A DNA stretch of 64,000 nucleotides from Tildeniella nuda ZEHNDER 1965/U140 (GTDB taxonomy: Bacteria; Cyanobacteriota; Cyanobacteriia; Leptolyngbyales; Leptolyngbyaceae). Position numbers and translations under genes: made by a program. The stretch is from positions 124,001-188,000 of the forward strand of contig JAHHIG010000007.1 in NCBI GenBank assembly GCA_019358895.1. The letters are read 5' to 3'. The notes beneath the pieces are model-generated. The model did not search any database, was not told the DNA's origin, and was given only the letters and a program-made list of their open reading frames with translations. Below, piece after piece: positions 8,026 to 17,266 of this stretch; the stretch's first letter is position 1, and every line of letters begins with the position of its first letter.

Positions 8026-9912
8026 GTGAAAATTCTCTTAATAGAGGATGATGAGTCAGTCATTGCTCTACTCTTAGATGTACTCACGACACAACACTAT
8101 ACCGTCGATGTCGCAACAGATGGGCAAATTGGGCTGGAACTGGCAGTCACCTGGGATTATGAGCTAATCCTATTAGATCTGCTGATTCCCAAACTGGATG
8201 GAATTCATCTTTGCTGCAAACTGCGTACTCAAGGCTTCCAAAAACCAATTCTTTTGTTAACGGCAAAAGGCTCCAGTGCTGATGTTGTCAAAGGCTTGGA
8301 TGCGGGTGCCGATGATTATGTGACCAAACCATTCGCTTTAGTGGAGTTGCTGGCACGAGTGCGGGCATTGCTCCGTCGGCGAACAACGAGCCTAGCACCG
8401 CCTGTGTTGGTGTGGGAGAAGCTGCGGATGAATGTCGCGTCTGTAGAGGTCACCTATGCCGAAAAACCCCTCTCTCTGACACCCAAAGAATATGGTTTGC
8501 TGGGGCTGTTTTTACGCAATCCACAGCGGGCGTTTAGTCGCAGTGATATTCTCGATCGCCTCTGGTCGATCGATGCCTCACCCAGTGAAGGTACGGTTAC
8601 CAATCTCATCAAAGATTTGCGGCAAAAGCTCAAAGCGGCTGGGATGACGGCAGACTTACTGGAAACAGTCTACGGTCTAGGCTATCGGCTGAAACCACCA
8701 CCAAAACAGGATTGTGAGCAGGATGCCAGCGACTCAACGGCTCTCCCAGCGTCCGCTGTAGCACTGTTGACTCCCAAAAAAATAGCCTCAGTTAACAAGG
8801 TGCTGGAGCGCTATCAGCAAACCTTTGCTGCACGGGTGAGTGTGCTAGAGCAACTCGAAGCGTCGCTGCGACAGCAAAACGTTAGTCCTGCTTTATGCCA
8901 GGAGGCGGCACACGAAGCGCATAAATTGGCAGGCACGCTAGGCTCGTTTGGCTATGGCAAAGGCTCCGAGTTGGCAGGAGCGATCGAACAGTTGCTTCAG
9001 CCAAACACGCTAGAGCCGTCCGTAATCCCCTCACTTTCAGCCCTGATCGCGGCTCTTAAACAAACACTCACACGACCGCCAACGCCTCTTCTGGTTGAAC
9101 CCGTTGAGTCTGAACTTGTTGAACCCAACGCTACTCGCCTTGTATTGGTCATTGATGATGCGGCGATCGTGTCTCAAGCATGGCAGGCTGGTGTTGCCTG
9201 GGGGTTTCAAGTAGAGGTTGTGGCACTACAAACGGCACAACAGCGACTCAACGACGTTGCTCCAGATGCCATCCTGCTGAGTCTTAGTACAGAGACCGTA
9301 GACCAAACACTGACGCTTTTGCAAACCATCAAGGCGCAGATGCCGATCGTGCCCGTTTTAGTCATGACTGAACACGATCGCTTGATCGATCGCGTCATCG
9401 TTTCTCGGTTCGGTGTGCGGCGCTTTTTGCCGACCTCGATCGGTGTACCTCAAATTTTTGAGGCGTTAGCCCAAATGTTGTCTAGCGCTCCCACAGCAGA
9501 CGCGAACATCATGTTGGTGGATGATGATTCGATCGTCCTTGAGAGCTTGCGAAGTCACCTGCAACCTTGGGGACTGCACGTGACTAGCCTGCAAGATCCA
9601 GGTCAATTTTGGGATGTACTGACCGCTACCAAGCCTGATTTGTTGGTGATGGATCTCGAAATGCCCACATTCAGTGGGATCGACCTTTGTCGGGTAGTGC
9701 GTCAGGATTTACGCTGGGGAAATTTACCCATTCTAGTAGTGACTGCCCACACCGATATGGCATCCATTCAACAAGTTTTTGCGGCGGGTGCTGATGATTT
9801 CATCGGGAAGCCAGTAGTGGGTCCAGAGCTAGTGACGCGGGTGATCAGTCGTATCGAGCGATCGCGCTTGCAACACGAACTGGAGACAATGAAGCGGAGG
9901 CTAGGTACATGA
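8026..9912 (+). CDS. multi-domain response regulator: REC - winged helix - Hpt - pseudo-REC - REC
   Basis: A 628-residue regulator starting at GTG. REC1 (1-115) has acidic EDD at 7-9 and phospho-acceptor Asp51. An OmpR-type winged helix (about 128-225, ending ETVYGLGYRL) binds DNA. An Hpt-like segment (about 255-345) carries HEAHKLAG, with His299 as the likely phosphorylated residue. A second receiver-like domain (about 368-485) has Ser419 where Asp should be, so it is a pseudo-receiver. REC3 (about 500-618) is intact with Asp543. One chain therefore holds two working receivers, a phosphotransfer domain and a DNA-binding output, enough for an internal phosphorelay. The stop overlaps the start of the histidine kinase by 4 bp (ATGA), so the two are translationally coupled. 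Confidence 0.92.
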   Translation: MKILLIEDDESVIALLLDVLTTQHYTVDVATDGQIGLELAVTWDYELILLDLLIPKLDGIHLCCKLRTQGFQKPILLLTAKGSSADVVKGLDAGADDYVTKPFALVELLARVRALLRRRTTSLAPPVLVWEKLRMNVASVEVTYAEKPLSLTPKEYGLLGLFLRNPQRAFSRSDILDRLWSIDASPSEGTVTNLIKDLRQKLKAAGMTADLLETVYGLGYRLKPPPKQDCEQDASDSTALPASAVALLTPKKIASVNKVLERYQQTFAARVSVLEQLEASLRQQNVSPALCQEAAHEAHKLAGTLGSFGYGKGSELAGAIEQLLQPNTLEPSVIPSLSALIAALKQTLTRPPTPLLVEPVESELVEPNATRLVLVIDDAAIVSQAWQAGVAWGFQVEVVALQTAQQRLNDVAPDAILLSLSTETVDQTLTLLQTIKAQMPIVPVLVMTEHDRLIDRVIVSRFGVRRFLPTSIGVPQIFEALAQMLSSAPTADANIMLVDDDSIVLESLRSHLQPWGLHVTSLQDPGQFWDVLTATKPDLLVMDLEMPTFSGIDLCRVVRQDLRWGNLPILVVTAHTDMASIQQVFAAGADDFIGKPVVGPELVTRVISRIERSRLQHELETMKRRLGT

Positions 9913-12900
9913 CTTTAACCTGGCTCTCGTCTAAACACACGGTACGCGACAAAAAGCGCTACCAGCAGACAGCGATTCCCCTGCGGCTTGTGCTTGTTGT
10001 GCCGTTTGTTCTCCTCACAGTGGGAACTGTCGGGCTGGTGCAGTATCTCTCTCTTCGCAATCAGCAGCAGTCTGTTCAACAGCTTGCCCAGCAGTTAATG
10101 GGTGAGGTGAGCGATCGCGTTAACCTGTACCTCAGCCATTATCTGGAAACACCGCAGCAGGTCAACCGCTTGAATGCCAGCGCCATCCGCTTAGGTGAGA
10201 TCGATCGCACCGACCCCAAACGCCTGGAGCGCCATTTTTTGCAGCAGATTCAGGAGTTTGACGCACTCAGCCGCATCCATTTCAGCAATCCTCAGGGTGG
10301 CTATCTGTCGGTTGGCAATGATCAGCGTGGTCTCACTGTCGCAGCCACCGATCGGTTTGTCAGCGGTAAGCTGCGTGTGCATAGCGTGGATCAAACTGGT
10401 AGGCGAACTCACTTGCTGGTCGAGCGGCAACAGTATGATGCCCGCGATCGCCCCTTTTTTCAACGCGCGGTGGTGGTGGGTCAGCCGACCTGGACACCTG
10501 TTTATGTCTATCTTCCTGCTTCTTTGGGGCTAGGTATTGCCGCCAGCTACCCTCTCTACAATCAGGCACATCAGCTTGAAGGGGTTTTAGCCAGCGATCT
10601 GACGCTTGTGGCGCTCAATCAATACCTGAAGAACCTTAAAATCGGTGCTCATGGAACGGTGTTTATCATCGAACGATCGGGACTCCTGATCGCCTCTTCA
10701 ACGCCGGAAACACCCTTTTTTACCCGTGTCGATCGCACGCAACCTCACCGTCTTCCTGCCATTGAGAGTAAAGAACCACTGATTCGTCTCACAGCGCAGC
10801 ATTTAGTCTCTCAATTTGGTGCGTTTACCAAGATTGATACGACCAGGCAACTTCACTTCAAGGCGGCAAACAAACGGCAGTTTCTCCAGGTCACGCCATT
10901 TCGCGATCGCTTCGGTCTGGATTGGCTGGTCGTAGTGACGGTGCCAGAGTCGGACTTTACTGGATTCAGTGATGCCAATACGCAGACAGCCATCCTGCTG
11001 AGTGCGGGTGCATTGTTCGGTGCGATCGCCCTGGGTCTGCTCACCGCCCAGTGGATTGTCCAACCCATCCAACGGCTCAGTCGTGCCAGTCGTGCGTTGG
11101 CGCAAGGTGAATGGAATGAAACGCTCAAGGAAGACAGCGCGATCGCCGAGCTACAAGAGTTAACGCGCTCCTTCGACCAGACTGCCGAACAATTACAACG
11201 CTCCTTTGATCACGTTAGAGCTGCCCTACAAGCCTCAGAAGAACGCTTCACCAAAGTATTTCGTGTTAGCCCCGATCCAATTGCGATCGCCACTCCAGAG
11301 GGGCGGTACCTTGAAATCAATGATGCATTCACCAGCCTATTTGGTTACGCAAGAGAGGCGGTTCTCGGTCGTACTGTGGCAGAGGTGGGTCTATGGCTCA
11401 ATTCAGATGAACAAGAACGATCGGTAGAGCAAATTTTAGCGGGTGAAGGCGTTCACAACCTGGAATGTACGTTTCGGAGTCATGCGGGTGAGTTGCTGAC
11501 CGTGCTGTTTTCAGCCGAAAGCATTGAGATTCAGGGACAGCGTTGCATCATTGCCATGGCTAAAGAGATTACCGATCGTAAACAAGTTGAAGCCGCATTG
11601 CGTCAGAGTGAAGCCGCACTCCGCCGTGCCCAGCAGGTTGCCCATGTTGGCAGTTGGAACCTTGATCTAATCACAGGACAAGTAACCTGGTCAGAAGAAA
11701 GCTTCCACATCTTTGGTTGGGATATCACGCAGCCAGAGCCAACGCTCTCTCAATTTATGGCACTGCTGCATCCTGACGATCGTGACGTGTTGCAGCAATG
11801 CGTGACGCAGGCTATGACGACTGGAAGCTCCTACAGCGTAGATTTTCGCGCCATACAGCCAGATGGATCAATCCGCTATGTTGAAGCAAAAGGAGAAGCG
11901 ATCGTCAACCCAAACGGGCAGATTACTCAACTGATTGGCACCAATTTAGACATTACAAAGCACAAACAAGCAGAACTCGCCCTCCGTGAGAGCGAAGCCA
12001 CCAAAAATCAAATCTTAAAAGCCATTCCTGATTTGATTGTTTGGATGAAAGCCGATGGTACCTGCATTGATTTGATTGACGGACCTAGTATCACCAATCT
12101 CTATGAGAAGTCAGAAGCGGTTGGCAAAAATCTCTATGAACTTCTGCCCTTTGCATTGGCACAGGCAAGGATGAATGCCATTCAACAAGCGCTAACCACG
12201 GGTGATGTGACTGTTTATGAACATCAGGTGCAAGTGCAGGGAGAAACCAAACATGAAGAAGTCCGAGTAGTCAGCGTTGGCGGCGATCGCATCTTAGTGA
12301 TTGTCAGAGATATCACCACTCGTAAACGAGCAGAAGATGCTCTGCGACAATACGAGCGCATTGTTGCTGCCACCACAGATGGTATTTCACTGATTGACAA
12401 AGATTACACGTATCAAGTGATTAATCCGTCCTATCTCACCCGCTTTGATAAACAGCGCGATGAAATCATCGGGCACTCCGTCGCCGATCTCGTTGGTCAG
12501 CCTAGCTTTGAAGCGGTCATTAAAGAGCGTCTCGATCATTGCTTTGCCGGACAGACCGTGCAGTACGAAGCCTGGTTTGAGTATCCGACGATGGGTTCGC
12601 AATTTATGAGCGTTACCTACGATCCATACATTGAAGCCAATCAAACGATTTCTGGTGCCGTGGTGACAGTACGCAACCTCACTGAACTGAAACGGGCAGA
12701 AACAGCGTTGCGTGACAGTGAAGCGCGCTTTCGCAGTGCCTTCCATGATGCTCCGATCGGCATGGCGCTCATTAGCATGGACGATCGCTGGCTCAAAGTA
12801 AACCCCATGCTCTGTGGCATGCTGGGCTATGTCGAGGTGGAGTTACTCGCTCTGCCAGCGTCTGCTCTCGTGCATCCCGAAGACATAAAGCTGCTGCAAC

Positions 12901-13766
12901 AGGGTGTGGAGCAAGCGCTGTCGCAGCAGCGCAATGCCACCCAAACCGCCCTCCGCTATCAGTGTAAGGGTGGACGGACGGCTTGGGGACGACTGAGCCT
13001 ATCGCTTGTGCGCGATGCTCAAAACCAGCCGCTGTATTACGTGGCGCAAATTCAGGATGTCACAGAGCAGCAGGCAGTTGACCAGATGAAGAATGAATTC
13101 ATTGCCATTGTTAGTCACGAGCTACGGACACCGCTAACCGCTATCAAAGGCTTTCTGGGGTTGCTGCACACGGGCATCTACGCTGATAAGCCCGAAAAAG
13201 CGAAGCGCATGGTGGAACTGGCGCTGTCGAGCAGCGATCGCCTGGTACGGCTTGTGAACGATATTCTGGATTTGGAGCGGCTATCTTCGGGCAAAGTCGA
13301 ACTTGTGATGGAAACGTGTCAGGCAGATGATCTCGTGCAACGGGCTGTCGAAGGTGTGCAGTCGATCGCGGATGAAGCACAGGTCTCGCTGCTGGTTGTA
13401 CCATCATCGGCTCAGGTTTGGGCTGCCCCTGATGCCCTGATTCAAACCCTCACCAACTTGTTGAGCAATGCCATCAAATTCTCTCCAGCCCATGCGACCG
13501 TAACGCTATCCGTGCAAGCTCAGGCTAGTTCTGTGCTCTTTCAAGTGACTGATCAGGGCAGAGGCATTCCCCTAGACAAGCTGAAGACTATTTTTGGGCG
13601 CTTCCAGCAGGTTGATGTTTCTGATGCCCGCCAGCGCGGAGGCACAGGGTTAGGTCTGGCAATTTGCCAAAGTATTGTGCAACAGCACAACGGCAGCATT
13701 TGGGTTGAAAGCGCATTGGGTCAAGGCAGCACCTTCTTTTTCACCGTACCCATACCAGATGATTAG
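9909..13766 (+). CDS. sensor histidine kinase: Cache - HAMP - five PAS - HisKA - HATPase
   Basis: A 1285-residue membrane sensor kinase. Helix 1 is at about 25-46, a periplasmic Cache-type ligand domain at about 50-350, helix 2 at about 357-380 and HAMP at about 382-435. Five PAS/PAC units begin near residues 443, 576, 700, 815 and 941, joined by coiled linkers of the type DITxRKxAExALR. HisKA follows with SHELRTPLT and His1070. The HATPase domain (about 1170-1283) shows NLLSNAIKF, DQGRGIP and GTGLGL. It autophosphorylates His1070 and should pass phosphate to the coupled regulator that overlaps its start and/or to the REC protein at 13818. No receiver domain is attached. The ligand is unknown; Cache domains commonly bind small metabolites. 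Confidence 0.93.
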   Translation: MTLTWLSSKHTVRDKKRYQQTAIPLRLVLVVPFVLLTVGTVGLVQYLSLRNQQQSVQQLAQQLMGEVSDRVNLYLSHYLETPQQVNRLNASAIRLGEIDRTDPKRLERHFLQQIQEFDALSRIHFSNPQGGYLSVGNDQRGLTVAATDRFVSGKLRVHSVDQTGRRTHLLVERQQYDARDRPFFQRAVVVGQPTWTPVYVYLPASLGLGIAASYPLYNQAHQLEGVLASDLTLVALNQYLKNLKIGAHGTVFIIERSGLLIASSTPETPFFTRVDRTQPHRLPAIESKEPLIRLTAQHLVSQFGAFTKIDTTRQLHFKAANKRQFLQVTPFRDRFGLDWLVVVTVPESDFTGFSDANTQTAILLSAGALFGAIALGLLTAQWIVQPIQRLSRASRALAQGEWNETLKEDSAIAELQELTRSFDQTAEQLQRSFDHVRAALQASEERFTKVFRVSPDPIAIATPEGRYLEINDAFTSLFGYAREAVLGRTVAEVGLWLNSDEQERSVEQILAGEGVHNLECTFRSHAGELLTVLFSAESIEIQGQRCIIAMAKEITDRKQVEAALRQSEAALRRAQQVAHVGSWNLDLITGQVTWSEESFHIFGWDITQPEPTLSQFMALLHPDDRDVLQQCVTQAMTTGSSYSVDFRAIQPDGSIRYVEAKGEAIVNPNGQITQLIGTNLDITKHKQAELALRESEATKNQILKAIPDLIVWMKADGTCIDLIDGPSITNLYEKSEAVGKNLYELLPFALAQARMNAIQQALTTGDVTVYEHQVQVQGETKHEEVRVVSVGGDRILVIVRDITTRKRAEDALRQYERIVAATTDGISLIDKDYTYQVINPSYLTRFDKQRDEIIGHSVADLVGQPSFEAVIKERLDHCFAGQTVQYEAWFEYPTMGSQFMSVTYDPYIEANQTISGAVVTVRNLTELKRAETALRDSEARFRSAFHDAPIGMALISMDDRWLKVNPMLCGMLGYVEVELLALPASALVHPEDIKLLQQGVEQALSQQRNATQTALRYQCKGGRTAWGRLSLSLVRDAQNQPLYYVAQIQDVTEQQAVDQMKNEFIAIVSHELRTPLTAIKGFLGLLHTGIYADKPEKAKRMVELALSSSDRLVRLVNDILDLERLSSGKVELVMETCQADDLVQRAVEGVQSIADEAQVSLLVVPSSAQVWAAPDALIQTLTNLLSNAIKFSPAHATVTLSVQAQASSVLFQVTDQGRGIPLDKLKTIFGRFQQVDVSDARQRGGTGLGLAICQSIVQQHNGSIWVESALGQGSTFFFTVPIPDD

Positions 13767-13817
13767 CTTCCAGGTTTGGCTGTCTCTGTGACTTTGACTG
13801 CTTTGATAACAGGCACT

Positions 13818-14192
13818 ATGAACAAACGTATTCTGGTTGTTGATGATGAAGAAGCGTTGCGGGAGCTTGCCGTTACGTGCCTGGAAGATCTGGGTGTTTG
13901 GGCGGTAATCACCGCTGAGTCTGGGTCTGAAGGACTGAATAAAGCTGAAGCAAACAACGTGGATGCGATTCTGCTGGATGTTTCCATGCCTGTGATGGAT
14001 GGGTTTGCGGTCTATGAAACGCTGAAAAGCAATGTCATGCTGCAACATATTCCGATCGTCTTATTGACTGCTAAAGTGCTGCCAAGCGATCGTACTCGTT
14101 TCGCCCAAATGGAGATTGCTGGCGTGATTACAAAACCGTTCGACCCCATGCGTCTCTGCGTTCAACTAGCAACCCTGTTGGGCTGGGATTGA
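13818..14192 (+). CDS. single-domain response regulator (REC only)
   Basis: A 124-residue receiver: VVDDEE near the N-terminus, AILLDVSMPVMDG around the phospho-acceptor Asp, LLTAK, then the KPF Lys. The ATG at 13818 is preferred over the open-frame TTG at 13776, because the receiver fold begins there. It has no output domain, so it acts through protein contacts or as a phosphate shuttle. It follows the histidine kinase by 51 bp and is its likely partner. It resembles the REC protein at 15536 in length, in the phrase AILLD and in the C-terminal LGW. Confidence 0.9.
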   Translation: MNKRILVVDDEEALRELAVTCLEDLGVWAVITAESGSEGLNKAEANNVDAILLDVSMPVMDGFAVYETLKSNVMLQHIPIVLLTAKVLPSDRTRFAQMEIAGVITKPFDPMRLCVQLATLLGWD

Positions 14193-14483
14193 TCAGGATC
14201 AAGGCACCTATCAGTTCCTTATTTTTTTGTTTTAGTCTCTATCTATCAAGCACTCAAGCCTTTCGATCAGCACAGTTCCGCGTATTGCATAAAGCGTGAC
14301 GAGCTAAAGGGTACGGTCAATCGTTGATTTGCTGAGCGGTCGCTACACGGCTACCTACTGGCACAATTGGCTCGATCGCAACGCTAGTAGAGAAAGGCAC
14401 TGCGCTGATTCCTGGTATGCTACTCAGCGATCGCTCCGTTGAGTGCTTACTTTCCGCCACTGTAAATTTCGAGGAGATCTTAG

Positions 14484-15251
14484 ATGCCGCTCATCAAACG
14501 TTGCATTGCCGAATTTATCGGCACTTTTTGGTTGGTCTTTGGAGGCTGTGGCAGTGCCGTTCTCGCCGCTGCTTTCCCATACGATGCAAAGTTTCCGAAT
14601 TCTCCTAACTTCTTTGGTTTAGGCTTCTTGGGCGTTTCGCTTGCCTTTGGTCTAACCGTCTTAACGATGGCGTATGCGGTTGGTCACATTTCTGGTGGGC
14701 ACTTCAATCCTGCCGTCTCTTTTGGTCTGTGGGCAGGGAAGCGCTTTCCTGCCTCTGAATTGCTGCCTTACATCATCGCTCAAGTGTTGGGCGGCATCCT
14801 TGCAGGTGGAGCCATTTATACCATTGCCAGCGGTCGAGCAGGGTTTGCACTGACGGGCACCAATCCACTGGCAACGAATGGCTTTGGCGCTCATTCTCCG
14901 GGCGGCTACAGTCTGGCAGCGTGTTTTCTGGCAGAAGTGTTACTCACTTTCATGTTTTTGCTGATTATTCTAGGTGCGACCGATAACCGTGCACCTGTGG
15001 GCTTTGCGCCAGTGGCGATCGGGCTGGGTCTGACGCTCGTGCATCTCATCAGCATTCCTGTGACGAATACGTCTGTTAACCCTGCGCGCAGTACGGGTGT
15101 CGCACTGTTTGCAGGAGCAGAACTCTTTGGACAAGTCTGGCTGTTCTGGCTGGCTCCCATCATTGGTGCACTCCTTGCAGGCTGGTTCTACGCCAATGTT
15201 TTTGACGAGAACACTGTGGAAACATCCCGACGCGTCAGAGAGCCTGTCTAA
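14484..15251 (+). CDS. aqpZ: aquaporin Z-type water channel
   Basis: A 255-residue major intrinsic protein with six helices. Both NPA boxes are present, in GHFNPAVS and SVNPARSTG, and the N-terminus ([11 protein letters not shown]-like: [15 protein letters not shown]) matches AqpZ. The Arg after the second NPA is the selectivity-filter Arg. It allows rapid water flow across the plasma membrane in osmotic adjustment. GAGGAG lies about 7 bases before the ATG. It lies between two REC-only regulators, downstream of a Cache-domain kinase, which hints at control by osmotic or nutrient sensing. The upstream gap (14193-14483) shows no other gene. Confidence 0.95.
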   Translation: MPLIKRCIAEFIGTFWLVFGGCGSAVLAAAFPYDAKFPNSPNFFGLGFLGVSLAFGLTVLTMAYAVGHISGGHFNPAVSFGLWAGKRFPASELLPYIIAQVLGGILAGGAIYTIASGRAGFALTGTNPLATNGFGAHSPGGYSLAACFLAEVLLTFMFLLIILGATDNRAPVGFAPVAIGLGLTLVHLISIPVTNTSVNPARSTGVALFAGAELFGQVWLFWLAPIIGALLAGWFYANVFDENTVETSRRVREPV

Positions 15252-15314
15252 GCGGTAAGTCGTTTATGGCGCTTTGCCTATAGCAGTCCTAAAGCATTCA
15301 AAAGTATGCAGTGG

Positions 15315-15368
15315 TTTCAGCATTCAGCGCTCACGCCCAGGCTGACGGCTGACCGCTGAATGCTGAAA
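15315..15368. repeat. 15-bp perfect inverted repeat
   Basis: TTTCAGCATTCAGCG (15315-15329) is the exact reverse complement of CGCTGAATGCTGAAA (15354-15368), with a GGCTGACGGCTGACC-type loop. It is built from the same GCTGA vocabulary as the heptamer tract at 19365. It could fold in the aqpZ 3' RNA. Confidence 0.75.
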
Positions 15369-15449
15369 GCTAAGAGCTGAAAGCTCACCCAGCACAACTT
15401 TCACAAATCAAATAAGACCGCTAGAGAAACCTGAAAAGCCACTGAAAAG

Positions 15450-15471
15450 GGGGCAATGATACCATTGCCCC
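15450..15471 (+). terminator. strong hairpin downstream of aqpZ
   Basis: GGGGCAATG (15450-15458) pairs perfectly with CATTGCCCC (15463-15471) over a 4-base loop. Only ACATTAAAA follows rather than a T-run, so factor-independent termination is uncertain; it could instead be a leader structure for the REC gene at 15536. Confidence 0.5.
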
Positions 15472-15535
15472 ACATTAAAAACGGATTTCTTCAAGCAACG
15501 GTTGAGCCTTGATACGCGCTTTTCGTGTGGAACGA

Positions 15536-15943
15536 ATGAGTGGCATTAAACCCCGTAAATCAATCTTACTGATCGATGATGAAGCTAGTATTCAAGAGCT
15601 TGTACAAGCCTGCTTGAGCGATTTAGCAGGATGGACTGTGATTACCGTCTCTTCTGCTCAAGAAGGGTTAAAGCGTTTAGCGGTCGAGCGTCCAGATGCC
15701 ATTCTGCTAGACATCCTAATGCCAGGAATGAATGGTACGACTTTCATCCACACGCTTCATGAAAACCCAGCCACCCGATCGATCCCTGTCATTCTCTTGA
15801 GTGTACAGGCGCGTTACTTTACGCCCCAAAAACTGCGGCGACTCGGTGTTGTTGACGCGATCGCCAAACCCTTCAATCCTGTAACCCTGCCAGAGACGAT
15901 CGCCCAGGCGCTCGGATGGCACATCACGCTTGAGGACGTATAG
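15536..15943 (+). CDS. single-domain response regulator (REC only)
   Basis: A 135-residue receiver: LLIDDE, then AILLDILMPGMNG around the phospho-acceptor Asp, LLSVQA in the Thr/Ser position, and AKPFNP with the conserved Lys. The ATG at 15536 is preferred over the TTG at 15509. It is paralogous in layout to the REC protein at 13818 (similar CLxDL, WxVIT and ALGW segments), and the two bracket aqpZ. There is no output domain, so the effector is unknown. Confidence 0.88.
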   Translation: MSGIKPRKSILLIDDEASIQELVQACLSDLAGWTVITVSSAQEGLKRLAVERPDAILLDILMPGMNGTTFIHTLHENPATRSIPVILLSVQARYFTPQKLRRLGVVDAIAKPFNPVTLPETIAQALGWHITLEDV

Positions 15944-15963
15944 CAGCCAATAGTCAGAAGAAA

Positions 15964-16000
15964 GCTGACCGCTGACCGCTGATTACTAACCGCTGACCGC
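15964..16000. repeat. short GCTGACC/GATTACTAACC repeat tract
   Basis: GCTGACC occurs twice in tandem, then again after GATTACTAACC. It lies between two convergent genes (REC + and argC -). Same family as the long tract at 19365. Confidence 0.75.
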
Positions 16001-16006
16001 TCATCA

Positions 16007-17068
16007 CTAAGGATAGAACGCCAGTTGCGGTAAACCCAACGTTTCATCCCAGCCCATCATGATATTGAGACATTGAATCGCCTGTCCCGCCTGTCCTTTC
16101 ATCAGGTTATCGATTGCGGACATGACAATCACGCGATCGGTGCGGGGATCAACTTCTAACCCGATGTAGCAAAGATTTGTGCCTGCTGCCCATTTCGTTT
16201 GGGGATAGATACCGCTGGGCAGCACTCTCACCCACGGAGCATTACGGTAAAAGGCATTGTAAATGGTCAGTAGATCTTCGCGCACCAGCCCAGGATCGCG
16301 TAGGGTGGCGTAGATTGTGGCTAAAATGCCCCGTACCATCGGCACGAGATGCGGCGTAAACTGAATCAACACCTCATGCCCTGCCAAGTCACTGCAAATT
16401 TGCTCAATTTCAGGGGTGTGACGATGATGCCCCGCGACGTTGTACGCTGCAAACGTGTTGTCTGCCTCTGCCAGCAACATCCCGACTTTTGCCTGTCTAC
16501 CGCCGCCAGAGGTGCCAGATTTTGCGTCGATAATGGCGGTTTCGGGTACCACTAACCCCTGTTTGAGCAATGGCGACAAGCCAAGCAAACTCGCGGTGGG
16601 ATAGCATCCGGGGCAGCCAACGAGCTGTGCTTCAGCAATGCGATCGCGGTACAGTTCCGGCAAGCCATAAACCGCCGTTTCAGCAATCGCCTGATCCGAT
16701 CGATCACCCCCATACCAGGCAGTGTAGGTCGCCAGATCTGAGAACCGATAGTCTGCCGACAGATCCAGCACTTTGCAGCCTTTTTCCAGTAGCGTAGGAG
16801 CCATCTTGTACGCCAAGCCGTTGGGCAGCGAGAGAAAGACGACCTGACAGCGATCGGCAATCTGATCCAGATCGAGCGGCTCGATCATCTGCTTGACGCG
16901 GTGCCCCAGATGAGGATAGAGTTCGGCAAATGCCTGTCCAGCACTACTTTCGCCGCCAAGGTAGGCAAGCTCCAGGCGCGGATGATCCATCAAAAGGCGC
17001 ACTAGCTGTACGCCACCGTAACCCGACGCACCGACAATGCCAACCGATATGCGTCCTGTATCACCCAT
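16007..17068 (-). CDS. argC: N-acetyl-gamma-glutamyl-phosphate reductase
   Basis: A 353-residue ArgC, full length for the family. It reduces N-acetylglutamyl phosphate to the semialdehyde with NADPH, the third step of arginine synthesis. The N-terminal [17 protein letters not shown] is the nucleotide-binding loop. [10 protein letters not shown] carries the catalytic Cys155. Later motifs include KSGTSGGGR and the His-rich GHHRHTPEI stretch. It is cytosolic and stands alone, divergent from ribBA across about 200 bp. Confidence 0.97.
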   Translation of the reverse strand: MGDTGRISVGIVGASGYGGVQLVRLLMDHPRLELAYLGGESSAGQAFAELYPHLGHRVKQMIEPLDLDQIADRCQVVFLSLPNGLAYKMAPTLLEKGCKVLDLSADYRFSDLATYTAWYGGDRSDQAIAETAVYGLPELYRDRIAEAQLVGCPGCYPTASLLGLSPLLKQGLVVPETAIIDAKSGTSGGGRQAKVGMLLAEADNTFAAYNVAGHHRHTPEIEQICSDLAGHEVLIQFTPHLVPMVRGILATIYATLRDPGLVREDLLTIYNAFYRNAPWVRVLPSGIYPQTKWAAGTNLCYIGLEVDPRTDRVIVMSAIDNLMKGQAGQAIQCLNIMMGWDETLGLPQLAFYP

Positions 17069-17266
17069 GATGCTTTACCTTCTTTACCGCTCGAACGACT
17101 CAATGTTTGCTGCATTGTAGTACCAGAGTTAGCGTTTGTGGGGGAAATCGGGTCGCCTTGTAGCAGGGATTGTTGACTTTTTAGTGCAAGCAACGATCGC
17201 ATGACCTGATCATCTGATCCTTCTATTCCTCAGTTACGGGTCAGGAGGGGCTGGGATCAGCCCTGT

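Noticed and set aside
17069-17266. FMN riboswitch upstream of ribBA
   Set aside because: The characteristic conserved helices could not be found; a GGAGGGG stretch is the only notable signal.
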